Positions 59,039 through 64,000 of a stretch of DNA of 64,000 nucleotides are shown one piece after another. The stretch spans positions 124,001 to 188,000 of the forward strand of contig NW_026602919.1 of assembly GCF_947242115.1 (NCBI RefSeq). Direction: 5' to 3'. This stretch comes from Biomphalaria glabrata. Lineage: Eukaryota > Mollusca > Gastropoda > Planorbidae. The first letter of the stretch is position 1; every line of letters starts with the position of its first letter. The position numbers were made by a program, and so were the translations under genes. The notes beneath the pieces were generated by a model. It was given only the letters and a program-made list of their open reading frames with translations, did not search any database and was not told the DNA's origin.

Positions 59039-60388
59039 ATGCCAAGGAATTTAATGAAAAATCCATACGAGCTCAGACGTCGCCTCGTAAAAGTTCTGCG
59101 CATGGCAGTTTCTTCCAGGACTGCCTGTGATAAGTCAGCTACTGGAAAAAAAAAACAGACTAGCAGCAAACACCTAAACCTTTTGCAACTCAACATCTTA
59201 GGTCTACAAAACAAGACAACAGAACTCCAACACATACTCAAGAAGCATGATATACACATAGCGCTATTGCAAGAAACACCACTGCCCAAGAAAAAAATAA
59301 ACATCACAAGCTACACACAGTACAGATGCCTTTGCACCAAATGCCAGGGAATTATGACCCTCATAAGAAACGACACACAAGCCATAGTAAAACAAATACA
59401 GAACAATACAGACATCGACACTCAGGAAATACTTCTTTGGAGAGGAGGAACAAAGTACACCATCAAAAACTACTATTGCCTACCATCATCAACTGCAGAA
59501 ATAGACATACAACTACCACACTACACAAGGACAATAATAGCTGGCGACTTCAATGCACACACACCTTCCCTAGGCTACCCACACTACAACAAGCGTGGCA
59601 AAGAAATAGAGGATGTAACAAATGCCTCTAACCTACACCTTCTGCAAAACAAAACTACACCTCCAACTTTCCTCCACAGAGCACACAACACAACTAGCAG
59701 ACCTGACCTAACTTTTATCTCTACAGACATTACCGACTCTTCTAAAATAACAGTACTTGAAGACATAGGTAGTGACCACAGGCCTATACTCCTCAATATT
59801 GGAATGCCAGGTAGATACCAATCCAACAAAACAACTAGATGGAACTATAAAAAAGCTAACTGGGCAGCTTTTTCACAAGAAACAGACACAAGACTATCAA
59901 GCATAATTGAGACAGATGTCAATTCAACCTACACAACTATAGTCTCCAACATCTTACAAGCAGCAAAAAAATACATCCCTCGAGGCCAAGTTAAAAAATA
60001 CAAACCTTTTTGGACACCTGAATTAGATAAATTAGTAAAAGAAAGAAACATGGCCAGGAAGACTATAGAAAAAAAAACTACTAGAGAGAACAAGACAACG
60101 TACAACAAATTGACAGGGCTTATAAGATACAAAATTAAAACAGAAAAAAAGAAAAAGTGGACCACAACATGCGAACAACTAGATCTAAGCAAGGATGGTC
60201 GAAAGGCCTGGACACTTCTGCACCGGCTAGCAGGAAAGAAACAAATAACAAACCCCCAACCTATAAAAGGCACTGACGACATAATAACAGAAAACCTTAA
60301 AAAGGCTGAACCTTCAATAAATATTTTGCCAGCATTAACAAGTCAAAGCCAAGAAAACAACTGGACCAGGCCTTCAGTAATATCTTAA
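59039..60388 (+). CDS. LINE endonuclease and start of reverse transcriptase ORF
   Basis: The 449-codon frame begins MPRNLMKNPYELRRR, a start shared with the other copy at 46253. An apurinic/apyrimidinic-like endonuclease follows: LQLN at residues 49-52, QET at 78-80, GDFNAH at 169-174, RPDLTF at 221-226 and SDHRPI at 245-250, all key acidic or histidine positions of the family. It nicks target DNA to prime reverse transcription. After about residue 300 a basic linker leads toward RT. The frame closes at TRPSVIS, where the coding sequence continues in another phase, so a single-base change truncates it. Confidence 0.9.
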   Translation: MPRNLMKNPYELRRRLVKVLRMAVSSRTACDKSATGKKKQTSSKHLNLLQLNILGLQNKTTELQHILKKHDIHIALLQETPLPKKKINITSYTQYRCLCTKCQGIMTLIRNDTQAIVKQIQNNTDIDTQEILLWRGGTKYTIKNYYCLPSSTAEIDIQLPHYTRTIIAGDFNAHTPSLGYPHYNKRGKEIEDVTNASNLHLLQNKTTPPTFLHRAHNTTSRPDLTFISTDITDSSKITVLEDIGSDHRPILLNIGMPGRYQSNKTTRWNYKKANWAAFSQETDTRLSSIIETDVNSTYTTIVSNILQAAKKYIPRGQVKKYKPFWTPELDKLVKERNMARKTIEKKTTRENKTTYNKLTGLIRYKIKTEKKKKWTTTCEQLDLSKDGRKAWTLLHRLAGKKQITNPQPIKGTDDIITENLKKAEPSINILPALTSQSQENNWTRPSVIS

Positions 60389-61019
60389 AGAAAGAAGAAA
60401 AAGCTCCAACAGTCAACTGTCAGATCTTTGACACTCCCTTCACTCTGCATGAGCTCAATACTGCCCTAAAAAGCCTCAAGTCAAGAAAATCCCCTGGACC
60501 CGATAAAATAACAAATGAAATGCTTCGGGGACTAGGACCACAGGCCCAAAACTGTATATTTAACTTTATCAACCATACATGGAAAACTGGAGACATACCA
60601 CAGGAATGGAGAACTGCAAACATAATACCCATTTTAAAGAAAAATAAACCACCTGGAGACCCAAAAAGTTATAGACCAATATCTCTAACATCCAACATTG
60701 GCAAAATGGCAGAAAAAATGATCAATAACCGACTTTATTGGTGGCTAGAAAGTACTTGCTCACTCCACAATGCACAAGCTGGCTTCAGGAAAGCAAGTAG
60801 AACAGAAGATCACCCCTCTTTCGTTTTATCCAGGACACAGTAGAAGGGTTTCATGAAAACAAGCACACTACAGCAGTATTTATAGATTTGCAGCAAGCCT
60901 ATGATAGAGTGTGGAGAAAAGGTCTATTTTTGAAGATGAAAAAAATGGGCATCCATGAAAAATGTACAGCTGGATCAGGGCATTCTTAAAAAACAGAACC
61001 ATCCAAACCCGATTCGAAG
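60389..61019 (+). pseudogene. LINE reverse transcriptase, N-terminal half, frame-broken
   Basis: Coding signal continues in changed frames: LHELNTALKSLKSRKSPGPD, IPILKKNKPPGDPKSYRPIS and QAGFRKASRT in one phase (to 60843). IQDTVEGFHENKHTTAVFID followed by LQQAYDRVW comes next in another phase, with the motif A aspartate. A further shift near 60960 comes before the open 3' frame. These breaks inactivate the copy. Confidence 0.85.
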
Positions 61020-62909
61020 GTGCCATCTCTAGTAAAAAAAAGTTTGGAAGAAGGACTACCACAAGGTTCAGCCCTTAGCTGCACTCTCTTTCTAATCTTC
61101 ATGAATGACCTCCCGGACCTCATTTCGGTCAATAAGGCACTTTATGCAGACGACCTTTTAATTTGGACTACAGAGAAATATCCAGTGCTAACTAGATCCA
61201 AACTAAATAGAGCCCTCACAACTATCTCCACATATTCAAAATTATGGAAAATGGAAATAAACAAAGAAAAGTCAGTTTATTCAATCTTTAGCCACAGCAA
61301 CAAAACAGCAAAAAGAAACTACATCCTAAAAATAGACTCTCAGCCAATAAATAAAGAAGAAAATCCAACATATCTTGGTGTAAAACTAGACCAAAGACTG
61401 TCTCTAAAACACTTTATGGCAGATTTAAAAGAAAAGGCATCACAAAGATTAAACATAATAAAACACCTAGCAGGAACATCCTGGGGAGCTGAAAAGAAAA
61501 CCTTAAGACAGTTATACACTGGATATGTCAGATCTGTAATGGATAACTGTCTCTCCATACAAGTAGCTGCCAACAAAACCTATCAATCATCATTAGATAC
61601 AATCCAAAACCAAGCCTTGCGGTTAATTAGTGGAGGTATGAGAACTACTCCCAAAGCAGCCTGTGAAATAGACTCCAATATTGAACCTCTTAAGTTAAGG
61701 CGCAACAGAGCAGCATTAGAAGCTATTGAGAGATACAGAAGGTTGGAGGACGATCATCCAAATAAATTACTAACACAGAGAAATAGGAAAAACAACCAAA
61801 AAAAGCAAAGGACTCTGATCCAACTTACTGATGAACTAGCCCTAAAACACCACCTACCCAATAACATAGAAAAAATTACCAAGTTTTCAAACATTACACC
61901 CGAACTAAACTACAAACAACCAACCATCAAAACACATTTACTAAATAACACCTTAACAAAAGAATCAAATCCACTGGAGCTCAAAGTAGGCATGCTTGAA
62001 ACAATCGAAAGCTATCAAAAAACAGCTATCCATATTTATACAGACGGATCGGCTTTCAAAGCTAGCATCAATGCTGGTCTTGGTGCCTTCCTGGTCTTCC
62101 CTAAAAATAAACACTTTGAGATAAGCGCACCCTGTGGTGATTACTGCTCAAACTTCCAAGCCGAAATTGAGGCAATTACCATAGCACTCCAGACAGTGGA
62201 AAACAAATTATATGAAGGAGTGCAACCACCATCAGATATTGTTGTCTTTACAGACTCCCAATCTAGTCTGCAAGCACTTAACAGCAGCACCTCAAACAGC
62301 CCAAGAGAGTTGACAACACTCATTGTGATAATCCACCAGATGATATCAAAATTAAATATCAATATTACACTACAGTGGATCCCTGGACACATTGGCATCA
62401 TGGGAAATGAAAAGGCAGATAAGCTATCAAAGGCAGGTTCATCTATGGAACAACCAGATAGACCTGTTAACTACCTCACCCTAAGGTCAATGTTAGTCAA
62501 CAATCACAAAGAGGAGTGGCTCAACCAATGGGCATCAGGAAACACAGGCAGAGCCATGTACAGAGAAATGACTACGCCTAACAAACTGGACAGTATTAAC
62601 TTCCTCCCCAGCAAAGAACAATCTACAATCTTCCAACTAAGAACAGGACACACACCACTATTAAATTACCACCTGAACAAAATAAACTCCACACAACTAC
62701 CCCTTTGCAGACATTGCGCCCACCCCTTTGAAACCGTAAACCATATCCTCTTTGAATGCCCCTCTCTAATCCACCTTAGGCAGACCCTACTTCCACTACA
62801 GCCCAACATAACCAACACCCTGTATGGCAGTGCTGAACAACTGAATAAAATAGCACACTTTTTTTCCTTGGCACAGTCTACAAAAGAGCTCACAGCTCAG
62901 CAGCAATAA
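61020..62909 (+). CDS. LINE RT C-terminal half, RNase H and Cys/His cluster ORF
   Basis: This 629-codon frame is only the open remainder of the polyprotein; its ATG is not a natural start. GLPQGSALS (residues 12-20) and YADD (42-45) are RT motifs B and C, and YLGVKLD is near 118-124. RNase H shows the four acidic positions: TDGS at 341-344, AEIEA at 381-385, TDSQS at 411-415, and GHIGIMGNEKAD at 456-467. The C-terminus has a C-x2-C-x8-H-x4-C cluster (563-580), possibly for nucleic acid binding. It ends TAQQQ, 25 bases before the element's 3' end. Confidence 0.92.
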   Translation: MPSLVKKSLEEGLPQGSALSCTLFLIFMNDLPDLISVNKALYADDLLIWTTEKYPVLTRSKLNRALTTISTYSKLWKMEINKEKSVYSIFSHSNKTAKRNYILKIDSQPINKEENPTYLGVKLDQRLSLKHFMADLKEKASQRLNIIKHLAGTSWGAEKKTLRQLYTGYVRSVMDNCLSIQVAANKTYQSSLDTIQNQALRLISGGMRTTPKAACEIDSNIEPLKLRRNRAALEAIERYRRLEDDHPNKLLTQRNRKNNQKKQRTLIQLTDELALKHHLPNNIEKITKFSNITPELNYKQPTIKTHLLNNTLTKESNPLELKVGMLETIESYQKTAIHIYTDGSAFKASINAGLGAFLVFPKNKHFEISAPCGDYCSNFQAEIEAITIALQTVENKLYEGVQPPSDIVVFTDSQSSLQALNSSTSNSPRELTTLIVIIHQMISKLNINITLQWIPGHIGIMGNEKADKLSKAGSSMEQPDRPVNYLTLRSMLVNNHKEEWLNQWASGNTGRAMYREMTTPNKLDSINFLPSKEQSTIFQLRTGHTPLLNYHLNKINSTQLPLCRHCAHPFETVNHILFECPSLIHLRQTLLPLQPNITNTLYGSAEQLNKIAHFFSLAQSTKELTAQQQ

Positions 62910-63079
62910 AGCTGGCTAGAAGAAGAAGAAGAAGAACTTGATAGGCTATAAATATAAGTGTAAAATATTTTTTAATGTGTATAAGATGCATGTCCAGATA
63001 AAGGTGCTACAACTGACCAACTTTAAAAATAATGATATGTGAAGATAAACTAAATCATGAATAGTGATGTGCCTTTAAA

Positions 63080-63375
63080 ACTGTTTCATGGGAGTAAAAC
63101 ATCCAGACACAACAGAATGCAACAACAGATGTATCGGAAGCTCAAAATCAGAAACTGAAATCTGCCCATGTGGAGTGTCACCAGAGAATGCTGACCATCT
63201 CCTCCAAAACTGCTCTCTTTACCAAGAGGCTGTACATGACACTGGCCCATAAACACCCTAATAGAAAGAAAACTATATGGAGAGTTCCCTGATTTGGAAA
63301 CCACTGCGAAAATAATCTCATATACTGGTCCAGTCATCTGAATGCTCCAATAAAAAAATGAGAAGGAAGAAGAAA
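63080..63375 (+). mobile_element. Decayed LINE C-terminal fragment
   Basis: The plus strand encodes EICPCGVSPENADHLLQNCS and LYQEAVHDT, the Cys/His cluster of an I-like LINE, then a decayed terminus and a GAAGGAAGAAGAAAGAAGA tail. The family differs from the neighbouring Nimbus-like element. Confidence 0.7.
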
Positions 63376-63959
63376 GAAGATTGTATGTACCATTTTTGTT
63401 TGTTTGAGGATGGGGAGAAAAGTGTTCTTAGAATTCAAACACCAAAAGTATGTGTCTTTATGAATTCAATGTAATTGATACTAGGCTTTTTGGGCTGAAA
63501 ATAAAATGCAGGAAATTTTATTGGAAGTGCAGAAAAAAAAAAGAGTTTTTAGCCAAAATAAACAATGTATAGCCTGAGAACAAATCAGGTGGAAGAACCA
63601 AGGGTAATGCTAGTATACTATAGAAGTAGAATCTTTTTTTATGCTTGCAACTTCATTGATGCATAAGTGTCACAAACTGCTTGTTAATGTGATATGAAAC
63701 ATAATTTTTTTTTTTTTGGTACACATATAATCACTCTAAAAAAATTATTTCTAAGATAGATAACTGTCTCTAGTAACCTGCTAGTGGACCATGATGAACC
63801 TTTTTCTATCTTGCTTTGTATGATATAAACTTTCCTAGTTTTGACTTTAAATTGTCATTCTAGTCGTGTCAGTTATGCTTATAGGCTGTTAGACAAAAAT
63901 AGTGAAAACAAGAGTACATAACATTTTCTAAAGAAATTTTTAATATTTTGCATTTTTAG
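63376..63959. other. AT-rich non-coding stretch
   Basis: No exon or element recognised before a pyrimidine-rich tract ending TTTTGCATTTTTAG at 63959. Confidence 0.45.
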
Positions 63960-64000
63960 GGAAGCAACATGGCTATCAAAAAGCAGAGACGATACAAACC
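63960..64000 (+). CDS. Possible exon start at window edge
   Basis: A good acceptor is followed by 41 bases open in all frames, one of which contains ATGGCTATCAAAAAGCAGAG (MAIKKQRRYK). The base composition differs from the flanking AT-rich DNA. The window ends before any donor, and I do not recognise the protein. Confidence 0.3.

Larger units (their letters stand above)
58195..62934 (+). mobile_element. Near-complete I-clade (Nimbus-like) LINE
   Basis: A 13-bp duplication, AACTTGATAGGCT, lies at 58182-58194 and 62935-62947, fixing both ends. Order: 844-base leader, endonuclease, reverse transcriptase, RNase H, C-terminal Cys/His cluster, a 25-base 3' stretch with a (GAA)n tail. There is no plus-strand ORF1 in the leader. 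RNase H after RT and the short triplet tail are I-clade traits, and Nimbus of Biomphalaria is the nearest element I can name from memory. About four frame breaks in the RT part make this copy defective, yet other copies in the window (13589, 43674, 45306) are very similar, so the family was recently active. Confidence 0.93.

Noticed and set aside
1-64000. LTR retrotransposon, retrovirus or Polinton remains
   Set aside because: I found no paired long terminal repeats, gag, protease, integrase or capsid-type blocks. All RT and RNase H signals fit non-LTR elements.

Overview
This is eukaryotic, AT-rich, intron-dominated DNA, most likely from a heterobranch gastropod and probably a freshwater pulmonate of the Biomphalaria/Bulinus kind. 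The reasons are a young I-clade LINE resembling the Biomphalaria Nimbus element, at least three abundant tRNA-headed SINE families, and many AGATCT/TCTAGA-rich tracts. The organism is an inference. I see no operon, rRNA, genuine tRNA, CRISPR array or LTR/retroviral element.

Host coding sequence is a small fraction and occurs only as isolated exons. On the minus strand three good exons (30852-30679, 30231-30049, 24554-24317) and one possible exon (48351-48271) belong to a canonical TRP (TRPC) cation channel. The pore/S6 exon is out of frame part way through and I cannot find the S4-S5 exon, so the locus may be a pseudogene or contain an assembly error. On the plus strand, 42031-42175 is an N-terminal exon of the phosphorylase kinase regulatory subunit beta. 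Plus-strand exon candidates without assignment lie at 37788-37841, 54574-54721 and 63960 to the window end. If the 48.3 kb TRPC exon is real, the two genes interleave on opposite strands.

Layout: 1-10.5 kb is a chain of tandem arrays (a 1384-bp duplication, 64-, 23-, 179- and about 299-bp units, then a decayed array of about 33 bp). 10.5-18.9 kb is AT-rich DNA with LINE and SINE pieces. 18.9-20.3 kb is a 16-bp minisatellite. 20.9-32.4 kb holds the TRPC exons among LINE and SINE pieces, with a piggyBac fossil at 22.7-23.8 kb. 33.4-40 kb contains a hAT MITE, a 39-bp minisatellite grown from a SINE tail, and a LINE with a zinc-finger end. 42 kb is the kinase exon. 43.7-48.1 kb holds minus-strand LINE pieces. 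49.3-51.3 kb is a decayed Buster-like hAT transposon. 52-58 kb is SINE- and LINE-rich. 58.2-62.9 kb is a near-complete I-clade LINE bounded by a 13-bp target site duplication.

Mobile elements account for most of the recognisable content. Many insertions still have readable target site duplications, so the relative order of several events can be worked out. Nothing here looks like a new multi-gene system. The most notable structures are the 5'-inverted LINE beside a TRPC splice acceptor, the repeated side-by-side SINE and LINE insertions, the SINE-to-minisatellite conversion and the interleaved host exons.
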